Part shown: one piece after another, positions 25,994 through 34,638 of the stretch
How the letters are laid out: every line of letters starts with the position of its first letter
Numbering within the stretch: position 1 is the first letter of the stretch
Assembly: GCA_945952585.1 (NCBI GenBank)
Contig: CAMFII010000001.1
Span: 372,001 to 436,000 of the forward strand
Origin: an uncultured Rhodobacter sp.
GTDB taxonomy: Bacteria; Pseudomonadota; Alphaproteobacteria; Rhodobacterales; Rhodobacteraceae
Reading direction: 5' to 3'
Length of the DNA: 64,000 bases
Notes under the pieces: model-generated
What the model saw: the letters and a program-made list of their open reading frames with translations, nothing else
Database searches by the model: none
Told to the model about the DNA's origin: nothing
Program-made: the position numbers and the translations under genes

Positions 25994-27742
25994 ATGTCCG
26001 TCCGCTTCCAGGAACTCGCAGAATCGCTGGTGATCCCGGTCCCCGAGGACCCAACGCTGGTGCTGGACGGGTGCCGCAGGCTGCTCGGACCAAACCTTTA
26101 TTCCGACCGACCCGGCGCTGTCGGAGACGGACTGGCGCCGGGGGCGGACCGGGACCTGATGCTGGGTCTTTGGCAAGACCATGCGAGGGCGTTGCTTGAC
26201 GCGCTTGGCCAGCATCCGGAGATCCTGCTTCGCCGGTTCGACGGGGGCGCGAGCCTGTTCTTTGCCGCGCCGGTCGATCAGCTGCTGACGGCAGCCTATG
26301 TGATCGAGGCCGCCTGGTACTACACCGCCAGCGAGATCCTCAGACGCGAAGCCTGGCCCCTGCCCCGCATGATCGACGAGTTGCGCCGGATTGCGGCAGT
26401 GGAGTCCAATCCGACCCTGGTCCAACTTGTTGATGAGGCCGGCAGCCGGGGGATCGACCGGCTTCTGGATGACGATGCCATCACTCTCGGCCACGGCAGC
26501 GGATCGCGGACCTGGGATTTCGATGCCCTGCCGCGGCGACCGGACTGGGACGCTCTCCACAACGTGCCGCTCGCCCTGGTCACCGGCACGAACGGCAAGA
26601 CCACGACCACCCGGCTAATCGCGGCCATGGGGCAAGCGGCGGGGAAGGTTTCGGGTCTGTCCTCGACCGATTTTGTCCGGGTCGGGGACGAAATCCTGGA
26701 CAGGGGCGACTATTCGGGTCCGGCGGGTGCCCGCCTTCTGCTGCGCGATCCGAGGCTCGAGCTTGGCGTTCTCGAGGTCGCCCGTGGCGGCATCCTCCGG
26801 CGCGGTCTCCCGGTGACGCGCGCCAAGGCTGCCGTGGTGACCAACGTCGCCGCGGATCATCTTGGCCAGTACGGGATCAATACCGTGGCGGAACTGGCCC
26901 AGGTAAAGCTTGCGATCCGCCGCGGCCTGGCGCCCGGAGGCGCCCTGATCCTCAATGCCAGGGACGAGATGCTGCGCGACCTGGCGGCGGGTCTCGACCT
27001 CTTGCCCGTCTGGTTCTCCCTCGATCCGTCACGGGGCGAGCTTCGGGCAGCCCGGGCTTCGGGTCGGGCCTGCGGCTGGCTGGAGGACGGTGTCCTCCGC
27101 CTGTCGGATGGCGCGGCCGAAACGGCACTGATCGCTGCCTCGGACGTTCCCCTGACGCTCGGCGGGGCTGCCCGCTACAATATCGAGAACGCCCTCGCGG
27201 CGGCACTCGCCGCACGTGCGCTTTGCCTTCCCGACAGTGCAATCCGGCAGGTGCTGTCGACCTTCCGCAGCGACCCTCGCGACAACCCCGGCCGCGCCAA
27301 CGAATTCGCGGTGAATGGCGCGCGGGTCTTTGTCGACTTTGCCCACAACCCCCATTCAATCGCGGCCGTCACCTCCGCCCTTGGCGCGCTTCCCGCGCGG
27401 CGGCGCTTCATCCTGCTCAGCCACGCGGGTGACAGGTCGGACGCGGATATTCGTGCCCTGGTCGATGGCGCCTTCGCGCTGGCCCCCGATGTCGTGGTCG
27501 CGGCGGAAAACCCGAAATACCTGCGCGGGCGGGCGCCCGGCGAGGTCTCGGGTCTGCTCAGGCAGGCGAGCCTCGAGAACGGGCTGTCGCCGGATCACGT
27601 CCTTCTCGCCGAGAGCCCCGCGGACGGCGCCGGAAAGATCCTTCGCATGGTCGGCCCCGGCGATCTGGCGTTGCTGCTTGTCCACGATGAACGCGCAAAG
27701 ATCTTCGACATGCTGGCGGGGGCCGAGACCGCGGCGACCTGA
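25994..27742 (+). CDS. Mur-ligase-family paralogue of cyanophycin synthetase without ATP-grasp domain
   Basis: 582-aa protein coupled to cphA. From about residue 195 it copies the CphA Mur-ligase half: VTGTNGKTTTTRLIAAM, GLSSTDFVRVGD, LEVARGGILRRGLPV, VAADHLGQYGINTVAELAQVK and DFAHNPHSI. The first 190 residues match the N-terminal CphA domain only loosely (RDLMLGLWQDHARALLDALG...), and no ATP-grasp lysine/glycine loop is seen. It could ligate amino acids or beta-Asp-Arg dipeptides to a chain end, prime synthesis, or assist CphA. It differs from cyanobacterial CphA2, which keeps the ATP-grasp half. Confidence 0.8.
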   Translation: MSVRFQELAESLVIPVPEDPTLVLDGCRRLLGPNLYSDRPGAVGDGLAPGADRDLMLGLWQDHARALLDALGQHPEILLRRFDGGASLFFAAPVDQLLTAAYVIEAAWYYTASEILRREAWPLPRMIDELRRIAAVESNPTLVQLVDEAGSRGIDRLLDDDAITLGHGSGSRTWDFDALPRRPDWDALHNVPLALVTGTNGKTTTTRLIAAMGQAAGKVSGLSSTDFVRVGDEILDRGDYSGPAGARLLLRDPRLELGVLEVARGGILRRGLPVTRAKAAVVTNVAADHLGQYGINTVAELAQVKLAIRRGLAPGGALILNARDEMLRDLAAGLDLLPVWFSLDPSRGELRAARASGRACGWLEDGVLRLSDGAAETALIAASDVPLTLGGAARYNIENALAAALAARALCLPDSAIRQVLSTFRSDPRDNPGRANEFAVNGARVFVDFAHNPHSIAAVTSALGALPARRRFILLSHAGDRSDADIRALVDGAFALAPDVVVAAENPKYLRGRAPGEVSGLLRQASLENGLSPDHVLLAESPADGAGKILRMVGPGDLALLLVHDERAKIFDMLAGAETAAT

Positions 27743-27746
27743 GCCG

Positions 27747-29741
27747 TCAGGTGCGGCCAAGCCGGTCGATTGGCAGGTGGCAATCGATGATGTGGTCGCC
27801 GTCCAGATGCAACCGGGGCGGCGCCTGAGTTTCGCAGATTGCGCCGATCTTCCGCGGGCAGCGCGAGTGAAAGATGCAGCCTGCTACGGGCCCGGTCGCA
27901 CTTGGAATGTCGCCGTTCAGTCGGACCCGCTGCCGGGGCTGATCCTCGATAGAGGGAACCGAGGACAGGAGCACCTCGGTATAGGGATGATGGGGCCCCT
28001 CGAAAACGGCCTTTGCCGGACCGAATTCGAGCAGTCTGCCAAGATAGAGAACCGCGATCCGGTCTGAAATGTAGCGGACGACGCCAAGATCATGCGAAAT
28101 GAAGATATAGCTGACCCGTTCGCTGGCCTGAAGTTCGACCAGCAGGTTCAGGATCGCCGCCTGCACCGATACGTCAAGCGCCGAGGTCGGCTCGTCGCAG
28201 ATCACCACGCGCGGCTCGCCGGCAAAGGCACGGGCAATCGCGACCCGCTGCTTCAGGCCACCGGAAAGCTGACGGGGACGTGCCGACAGATGGCGCGGTG
28301 TCAGCCGGACAGCGCGGGTCAGGTCGTCGATCCGCTTCGATCGCGCCGCCGGCGACAGGCTCAGCAGGCGCGAGATCGTCCGTCCGATCATGCGGCGAAC
28401 CGTATGCGACCGGTTCAGCGCCGAATCCGGGTTCTGGAACACGATCTGCAGCGCCTTGACCTCGTCGAGCGATCGCTCAGACAAACGGGCCCCAAGCGCC
28501 TTGCCATCCAGAAGAATGGCACTCTCGGCATCCGGCCGGCTGAGTCCGAGGATCGCGTGGGCGAGCGTGGTCTTGCCGCTGCCCGACTCTCCGACGAGGC
28601 CCAGGGTCTCGCCTTCGCGCAGGGTCAGGTCGACATCGCTGACAGCGCGGACGCGGTGGGCGTTTTGGCCGAATGTCTTGCTGACATGGCGCAGTTCAAG
28701 AACCGGTTCGCCCTGGCCGGGGGCGGGAGCGGTTGGCGGCCGGGGGGGCGAGCCAGCCTGCAACTCTCCGATCCGGTCCTCATGATGACAACGCGACATC
28801 CGTTCGCCGGACAGGTGCGGTTCCGGCGCGACATCGCGGCAGAGCTGGTCGGCCAGCCGGCACCGGTCGGCAAAAACGCAGCCCCGCGTAATGCTGCCGG
28901 GCAGCGGCAGGAAGCCCGGGATTGTCGATAGCGGCGCGTCGGCCTTGCTGCGGTTGCGGTCGGGCAGGCAGCGCAACAGTTCCGCCGTATAGGGATGACG
29001 CGGCGCGCGGAACAGCGCCGCCGTCGGCCCCTGCTCGACCAGTTGGCCGGCGTAGAGCACCCCGACGCGATCACACATCTGCGCCACCACGGCGAGGTTG
29101 TGGCTGATGAACAGGATCGAGGTCTTCAACTCCCGGCGAAGCTGTCGGATCAGGTCCAGCACTTCGGCCTCGACCGTGGCGTCGAGGCCGGTGGTAGGTT
29201 CGTCGAGGACCAGCAGGGAAGGGTTGCTCGCCAGCGCCATGGCGATGCAGACCCGTTGCTGCATCCCGCCGGAAAGCTGGTGCGGGAACCGCGCCATGAC
29301 CGAGAGCGGATCGCGGATCCGGACCCGCTCCAGCATTTCGACGCTTCGACGATTCCAGGTCGCGCGTGGCTCGCCAAGCAGTTCGAAGACTTCAGCCAGC
29401 TGGCGTCCGATGCGGATCGAGGGGTTCAGCGCCCGCCCCGGGTCCTGATAGACCATCGCAACCGAGCGCCGCCGCAGGTCCTGCAGGCGCGCGGTGTCGA
29501 GACTGTAGACATCCTGCCCGTCGATCAACACGCGCCCGGCCTGGATCCGGCCATTGCGTGGCAGGTAGCGCAGAGCGGCAAAAGCCGTGGTCGACTTGCC
29601 GCAGCCGGATTCACCGACCAGCCCATAGGCTTCGCCGCGTCCGATCTCGATGCTGACATCGTCGAGGATGCGCTGCATCTGACCCTTGACGCTGTAGCCG
29701 ACCGACAGGTTCTCGATCCTGAGTGCGGCAGTCTCAGTCAT
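27747..29741 (-). CDS. Dpp/Opp-type ABC transporter ATPase, DppD-DppF fusion
   Basis: 664-aa protein containing both ATPases of a peptide/opine/nickel-class importer in one chain. Domain 1 (about 1-270) has [27 protein letters not shown] and LLVLDEPTTGLD. Domain 2 (about 340-664) has GESGSGKTTLAH, LSGGLKQRVAIARAF and VVICDEPTSALDVS. Each ends with the cysteine-containing oligopeptide-ATPase C-terminal motif (GCVFADRC and GCIFHSRCP) that can bind an Fe-S cluster. Start ATG at 29741, overlapping the permease stop by 8 nt. Confidence 0.92.
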   Translation of the reverse strand: MTETAALRIENLSVGYSVKGQMQRILDDVSIEIGRGEAYGLVGESGCGKSTTAFAALRYLPRNGRIQAGRVLIDGQDVYSLDTARLQDLRRRSVAMVYQDPGRALNPSIRIGRQLAEVFELLGEPRATWNRRSVEMLERVRIRDPLSVMARFPHQLSGGMQQRVCIAMALASNPSLLVLDEPTTGLDATVEAEVLDLIRQLRRELKTSILFISHNLAVVAQMCDRVGVLYAGQLVEQGPTAALFRAPRHPYTAELLRCLPDRNRSKADAPLSTIPGFLPLPGSITRGCVFADRCRLADQLCRDVAPEPHLSGERMSRCHHEDRIGELQAGSPPRPPTAPAPGQGEPVLELRHVSKTFGQNAHRVRAVSDVDLTLREGETLGLVGESGSGKTTLAHAILGLSRPDAESAILLDGKALGARLSERSLDEVKALQIVFQNPDSALNRSHTVRRMIGRTISRLLSLSPAARSKRIDDLTRAVRLTPRHLSARPRQLSGGLKQRVAIARAFAGEPRVVICDEPTSALDVSVQAAILNLLVELQASERVSYIFISHDLGVVRYISDRIAVLYLGRLLEFGPAKAVFEGPHHPYTEVLLSSVPSIEDQPRQRVRLNGDIPSATGPVAGCIFHSRCPRKIGAICETQAPPRLHLDGDHIIDCHLPIDRLGRT

Positions 29742-30606
29742 TGAGGGCCCCCTGCACACTGTCCGCGACAAGGTTTACCCCGATGACGAGCGTGGCGATG
29801 GCGAGCCCATCGAACAGCACCGTCCACCAGTAACCGCCGCCGATCAGCCCGTAACTCGACGCGATCGAAAGCCCCCAGTCGGGCGATGGCGGCTGGATGC
29901 CGAAGCCGATGAAGCTGAGCGTCGCCACCGTGAAGATCGCATAGCCCAGCCGGACCGTCGCTTCGACCAGGATCGCGGGCATCACGTTCGGCAGGATTTC
30001 GACGAACATGGTGTAGAGCGGGCTTTCACGCCGCAGTTCGGCGGCCGAGACATAGTCGAGCCCGCGTTCGCTCAGCACGGCGGCGCGCACTGTCCGCCCG
30101 ATGATCGGCACATAGGTAAAGCCGATCACGAACAGGACGGTTGTGGTCGAAGCGCCAAGCGCCGTCAGCGCCAGAAGCGCCACGACCACGGTCGGCAGGG
30201 CGAGGACCGCGTCGACAAGCCGGCTCATCACCTCGTCGAACAACCCGCCGAAATACCCCATCGCCAGCCCGAGTGCCGTGCCGAGGATCGTACTCAGAAG
30301 CGTGGCCAGCGGTGCCACCGTCAGGATGTCCCGCGCGCCGACGATCACGCGCGAGAAGATGTCCCGGCCGAGATCATCGGTGCCGAACCAATGCGCGGCC
30401 GAAGGCGGCATCAGCGTGTTCATCACGTTGGTCTCGAACGGATCAAAGGGCACAAGCGCCGCACCGAAGATGGCACAGCCGATCCAGAAGAGTGTGATCG
30501 CCGCGCCAATCACGAAGGAGGGGCGCCGCAGGAGGCGGCTTGCCAGATTGCGGGGCGCGGCCGTCTTGGCCGGGCGATCCTGTTCGCTGGCGGCGGTGTC
30601 GGTCAT
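29734..30606 (-). CDS. DppC-type ABC transporter permease
   Basis: 290-aa inner-membrane permease of the peptide/nickel class. After an N-terminal cytoplasmic stretch it has HWFGTDDLGRDIFSRVIVGAR (about residues 72-92) and the EAA-like loop SAAELRRESPLYTMFVEILPN. The ATG at 30606 overlaps the DppB-type stop by 4 nt; in-frame sequence upstream of it belongs to the other permease. It pairs with the DppB-type permease. Confidence 0.9.
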   Translation of the reverse strand: MTDTAASEQDRPAKTAAPRNLASRLLRRPSFVIGAAITLFWIGCAIFGAALVPFDPFETNVMNTLMPPSAAHWFGTDDLGRDIFSRVIVGARDILTVAPLATLLSTILGTALGLAMGYFGGLFDEVMSRLVDAVLALPTVVVALLALTALGASTTTVLFVIGFTYVPIIGRTVRAAVLSERGLDYVSAAELRRESPLYTMFVEILPNVMPAILVEATVRLGYAIFTVATLSFIGFGIQPPSPDWGLSIASSYGLIGGGYWWTVLFDGLAIATLVIGVNLVADSVQGALND

Positions 30607-31529
30607 TCGTCGCCCCCGTGGCGGATGCGCGGATCGAGCAAGGCGTAAAGCAGGTCGGCGATCAGCGTCGTTGCCGTGAACAGGATACCGACGGCCAGGA
30701 TCCCCGCCTGCAGCATCGGGAAGTCCTTCTTGTTGGCAGCGGTGTAGATCAGGCTGCCGATGCCTTGATACTGGAACAGGATCTCGATCACCACGAGACC
30801 GCCGATCAGATAGACCGTCTGCGTGGCGATGACGCTGATGGTGGGCAAGAGGGCGTTCCGCAGCACATGCCGCCAGATCACCCGGGGAAAGCTCAGGCCT
30901 TTCAAAACGGCGGTCCGGGTGTAGTCGGCATCGAGCGCCTCGATCATGCCGGCGCGGGCCATCCGTGCGATGTACCCGAAGAGGACGAGCACCAGCGGTA
31001 TTGCCGGAAGGATCAGGTGATAGATCTGGATCAGGAGGCCTGCCCCTTCGGGCGGAGTGGCCGAGATCGGAAACCAGCGCAGCCAGACGCCAAAGACCAG
31101 GATCAGGATGATGCCCGAGACGAATTCCGGCACGATCGTTGCCGCCAGGCCAAGCGCCGAGAGGATCCGATCCGCCGCACGGTCGCGATAGAGCGCGGCG
31201 ATGGTGCCCCCCAAAAGCCCCAGTGGCACGACCATGATAAATGCCACGAGGCCGAGTTTTGCTGAATTGACCAGCGCCGTCCAAAGGAAAGGCGCAACCG
31301 GGGCACGATAGGCGTAGGATTCGCCCAGATCCCCGGTCACGAAACCGCCGATCCATGTCGCGTATTGCTCGATCAATGGCCGGTCGGTGCCGAGTTCGTG
31401 GTTCAATTGCTCGACCGCCCGGGCATCGGCAAAGGGCCCAAGCATCGCCCGGCCGACATTACCGGGCAGCATCCGCGCGCCCAGAAAGATCAGGACGCTC
31501 AGCAACCAGAGCGTCGCAATCGAAAGCAC
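30603..31529 (-). CDS. DppB-type ABC transporter permease (start uncertain)
   Basis: About 308-aa inner-membrane permease with the DppB plan: an N-terminal helix, a short periplasmic part (GTDRPLIEQYATWIGGFVTGDLG, shortened here), then the LVAFIMVVPLGLLGG helices and the EAA loop TAVLKGLSFPRVIWRHVLRNA. The GTG at 31529 is the first listed start, but the frame continues upstream with RYLTKRL, which looks like the usual N-terminus of this family. A non-ATG start slightly upstream is therefore possible. It follows the binding-protein gene after a stem-loop. Confidence 0.85.
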   Translation of the reverse strand: MLSIATLWLLSVLIFLGARMLPGNVGRAMLGPFADARAVEQLNHELGTDRPLIEQYATWIGGFVTGDLGESYAYRAPVAPFLWTALVNSAKLGLVAFIMVVPLGLLGGTIAALYRDRAADRILSALGLAATIVPEFVSGIILILVFGVWLRWFPISATPPEGAGLLIQIYHLILPAIPLVLVLFGYIARMARAGMIEALDADYTRTAVLKGLSFPRVIWRHVLRNALLPTISVIATQTVYLIGGLVVIEILFQYQGIGSLIYTAANKKDFPMLQAGILAVGILFTATTLIADLLYALLDPRIRHGGDE

Positions 31530-31651
31530 CAGCCGCTTCGTCAGATATCTAGCGATCGGTCCGTCCCCCGTTCGCCCGATGGGCTCTTGGCCCGGCCTCT
31601 GCTGTCGTCATCACCTGCGCGTCCGCCTCATCCCGGTCGGTCTGTCTCTCA

Positions 31652-31689
31652 GGCTGGCGGCAAAGGGGTGCCCCCCTGCGCCGCCAGCC
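31652..31689 (-). other. stem-loop after the Dpp-type binding-protein gene
   Basis: Perfect 10-bp arms GGCTGGCGGC (31652-31661) and GCCGCCAGCC (31680-31689), enclosing a second small GGGG/CCCC stem. It starts 12 nt after the stop of the binding-protein gene on the minus strand and has no T-run after it. Same position as the hairpins after ytfQ, tauA and the 50627-51646 gene. Confidence 0.6.
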
Positions 31690-31701
31690 ATTGTTTTCTG
31701 G

Positions 31702-33360
31702 TCAGAGACTTGCCCGTTGCAGGAACAGGTGGCTCATGGCGGTCGGCTCGACCCCTGTCACTCCTTTCCGGGTGGCGGTCAGGAAGTCGTAGAAGTAGCC
31801 GTAGATGATCGGCGTTTCGTCCAGCAGCAGGCGCTGGATCTTGCCGGCCGTCTCCTTCTGCGACTCGAGGTCCAGCGCGCCGATGAAGCTTGCAACAAGC
31901 CCGTCGTAGTCCTTGTTGTTGAAATGGGCCGAGTTCCAGGTGCCCGTGCTGAGAAGGGGCGCTTGCAGGAAGACGTTCGGCACCCCGCGATGGCCGTAAT
32001 CGGTGATGCCCATCGTCGAGTCGAGCCAAGGCGATTTGCCGGGCACGGCATCGCCATAATAGGCGCCCTGATCCATGATGTTGAGCTTGATGTTGCCGCC
32101 GACGGCCTGCACCGCGTTCTGGATCACCTGGGCGTATTGCGGGATTTCCAGGTATTTCTCGGTGGTCAGCTCCACCTCGAAGCCATCCGCCATTCCCGCC
32201 GCTTCCAGGAGTTGCTTGGCCTGCGCAAGATCGATCTGCCGCTGCGCGACCGTGCCGTCCGTCGACGGGAAGGCGGGCATGAACGGGCTGTCGTTGCCGA
32301 TCTGCGCCTTGCCACGCATCAGACCATCCACCAGCTTCGGCCGGTCAAGCGTCAGCGCCACGGCCTGCCGCACCCGCTTGTCGGTGAAGGGCGCCATGTC
32401 GGTGCGCATGTGAACTTCCTGATGCGCCGAGGACGGGGTGCTGATGATCGTCACATCCGGATTGCTCAGCAGAGCCGCGCCCTGAAGCACCGGGATCTGC
32501 TCGATCACGTCAAGCTGGCCGCCGAGCATGGCAAGGATCTGCGGCTGGTAATCTTCGTAGAAGGTGATCTCGACCCGATCGAGATTGGGCGCGCCACCCC
32601 AATAGTCGGAGTTCTTCTCGAAACTCGCGCCCTGCTTGGGCACATACTTGACCATCTTGAACGGCCCGGTGCCGTTCATATCCTTCTCGAAGTCGCCGGC
32701 AAAGTCGGCCGGCAAGATGACGGCGTTGTAGTTGTCGGTCGACACGACATAGGGAAAGCCGCCATTCGGGGCGTCCAGGTGGAACTCGACCGTTGAGTCA
32801 TCGACCTTGCGCGTGCCGCCCTTGGACAGCACCCCGGTAAAGGCCGACAGCGCGTTCGAGCCGTTTGCGGGATCGGTCAGCCGGTCGAAGGTCGCGACCA
32901 CGTCGTCGGCGTTCATTTCCTTGCCGCTGTGGAATTTCACGCCCTGGCGCAGCTTGAAGGTCCAGACCGAGCCGTCGGCATTCGGAGACCAGCTTACCGC
33001 AAGCAGGGGCTGCGCTGTCAGGTCGGGGGCCGAAAGGACGAGGTTCTCGGCAACCTGCGAAAGTACGGTGATGCCACCGCCATCGGCGATCTTCACAGGG
33101 TCGATCGCGCCCGCCGGAACGATCTGGCCCACCCGGATCGTCCCCCCTGTCGCCGCGCGTGCGCGCGACGGCAGCAAAAGCTCGAAGCCGGCGGCACCGG
33201 CCGTCGCCGAAAGGAACGGCAAGGAGAGACCCAGGACAGAACCGTGACGCATGAAATCGCGCCGGCTGATCCGGCCATCGACGAGCCCGTCGATCAGGTG
33301 GTTCTCAATCTCGCTTCGCCCGCCGCGCAGCCGGTCGATAAGCCGATGATCCTTGGCCAT
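31702..33360 (-). CDS. ABC transporter solute-binding protein, family 5 (DppA/OppA-like)
   Basis: 552-aa periplasmic binding protein. A twin-arginine signal sits inside the N-terminal 70 residues (ISRRDFMRHGSVLGLSLPF, cleavage near ARA), preceded by about 30 extra residues. The mature part follows family 5: VSQVAENLVL, FKLRQGVKFHSGKEMNADDVV, GTGPFKMVKYVPKQ, YWGGAPNLDRVEI and RQAVALTLDR. Ligands of this family range from peptides to opines, glutathione and betaine-like amino acids. Gene order after two oxygenase genes suggests the imported compound is their substrate. Confidence 0.9.
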   Translation of the reverse strand: MAKDHRLIDRLRGGRSEIENHLIDGLVDGRISRRDFMRHGSVLGLSLPFLSATAGAAGFELLLPSRARAATGGTIRVGQIVPAGAIDPVKIADGGGITVLSQVAENLVLSAPDLTAQPLLAVSWSPNADGSVWTFKLRQGVKFHSGKEMNADDVVATFDRLTDPANGSNALSAFTGVLSKGGTRKVDDSTVEFHLDAPNGGFPYVVSTDNYNAVILPADFAGDFEKDMNGTGPFKMVKYVPKQGASFEKNSDYWGGAPNLDRVEITFYEDYQPQILAMLGGQLDVIEQIPVLQGAALLSNPDVTIISTPSSAHQEVHMRTDMAPFTDKRVRQAVALTLDRPKLVDGLMRGKAQIGNDSPFMPAFPSTDGTVAQRQIDLAQAKQLLEAAGMADGFEVELTTEKYLEIPQYAQVIQNAVQAVGGNIKLNIMDQGAYYGDAVPGKSPWLDSTMGITDYGHRGVPNVFLQAPLLSTGTWNSAHFNNKDYDGLVASFIGALDLESQKETAGKIQRLLLDETPIIYGYFYDFLTATRKGVTGVEPTAMSHLFLQRASL

Positions 33361-33489
33361 TGATCTCTCCTGTTGGTTTTCCTGGGTCTTTGCCTGGGTG
33401 TCGTTCGCAGTCCCGTCTTACGTCTTTCTGCCATTCCGCCGCCAATTCCGGTCCGCGGTCAATCACAAGCTGACCTGATGGCGGTCACT

Positions 33490-34626
33490 TCACGCTTCTC
33501 TGAGAGTCTGCTGCATGCGGCGGCTGTAATAGCGGTAGAAATCCAGCACCGGACCCTCGAAATCGGCCGGCGCCAAAGGCCCGGCGCTGTGGTGCGCCGA
33601 GGCCATTCCCGCCATCAGCCCGATCAGCACATCCTTGTCCTCCGACATCGTATCGTTGAACAGCGTCACCGCATGGGCGACCGCCTCGTCAGTCCAGCCC
33701 TCGCCGTAGAAGATCAGACCGAGACGCGCCTTGACCCGGTCAATCGATTCCGGCTGCACGCAGATGAACGAACTGTAGTCGCCGCCACAGCCCGAAACGA
33801 GTCCCGGCGGGATCGAGAACATCACGCAATTGTCGACCTCTGCCTCGGTCAGATCGGGATGGCCCTTGTTGGACCGCGGCAAATCGGGCGAGTAACCGGC
33901 ATTATAGCCGAAATAGGCGTCCCCAGCCGGAAAATGCGTGCACAGCCGCGTCGGGTTCACCGGATGCAGCGTGGTCTTGTGCAGCGGCGTGAGGTGATAG
34001 CCTTCCATGAAGTTCTCGATCAGGCACTTCCAGTTGGTGTGCCAGATCTCTTCGGCGACATAGAGGAGCTTCATCTCCTCCATATGGTAGTTTCGGATCT
34101 GGGCGCTCAGCCCCTCGAGCCGTGGGGCCAGCGGCTCGGGATTGCTGCCCAGATTGGTGAACAGGAAGCCGTGCCATTCCTCGACGGGAAACTCCGGAAG
34201 ACGGCAGGAGGCGCGGTCAAAACCCTTGTGTGGCTCCATCCTGGGCGCGCCGGCAAGCTTGCCTTCGAAATCGTAGGACCATTGGTGATAGGGGCAAACA
34301 AGGCGCGGCCGGTTCCCGTGCCCTTCGGCCAGAAGCGCGCCGCGATGGCGGCAGACGTTCGAGAAGACCCGCAGCTTTCCATCCTCGCCGCGAACGGCGA
34401 CAAGTGGCTCATCGCACAGCTGGAAGGCCATGTAGTCGTTGGGCTTCGCTACCTCTTCCGACCGGCCGAAGCACAACCACTCGCGACCGAACAGTCGTTC
34501 ACGTTCCAGCGCCGCGACATCCTTGTCGATGTAGTAGCTGCGCGGCATCGACCAGGCCTGATCGTAGTCCAGGACCTCGCTCTGCTTCAGCGCTTCGGCA
34601 AGCTGCGTGAATTTCGCTTGTCCCAT
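33490..34626 (-). CDS. Rieske non-haem iron oxygenase alpha subunit, quaternary-amine type
   Basis: 378-aa oxygenase subunit with a complete Rieske domain (C92-R-H94, C111-x2-H114: CRHRG, CPYHQW) and a catalytic domain motif ENFMEGYHLTPLH with H211 and H216. The residue that bridges to the neighbouring Rieske centre is Glu208 rather than the common Asp. A bridging Glu is known from the carnitine monooxygenase CntA. This places it near the GbcA/CntA/stachydrine-demethylase group, acting on N-methylated ammonium compounds. No reductase gene is adjacent. It is 12 nt downstream of the 2OG oxygenase gene in the same operon. Confidence 0.87.
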   Translation of the reverse strand: MGQAKFTQLAEALKQSEVLDYDQAWSMPRSYYIDKDVAALERERLFGREWLCFGRSEEVAKPNDYMAFQLCDEPLVAVRGEDGKLRVFSNVCRHRGALLAEGHGNRPRLVCPYHQWSYDFEGKLAGAPRMEPHKGFDRASCRLPEFPVEEWHGFLFTNLGSNPEPLAPRLEGLSAQIRNYHMEEMKLLYVAEEIWHTNWKCLIENFMEGYHLTPLHKTTLHPVNPTRLCTHFPAGDAYFGYNAGYSPDLPRSNKGHPDLTEAEVDNCVMFSIPPGLVSGCGGDYSSFICVQPESIDRVKARLGLIFYGEGWTDEAVAHAVTLFNDTMSEDKDVLIGLMAGMASAHHSAGPLAPADFEGPVLDFYRYYSRRMQQTLREA

Positions 34627-34638
34627 AGATGTCTCCGA

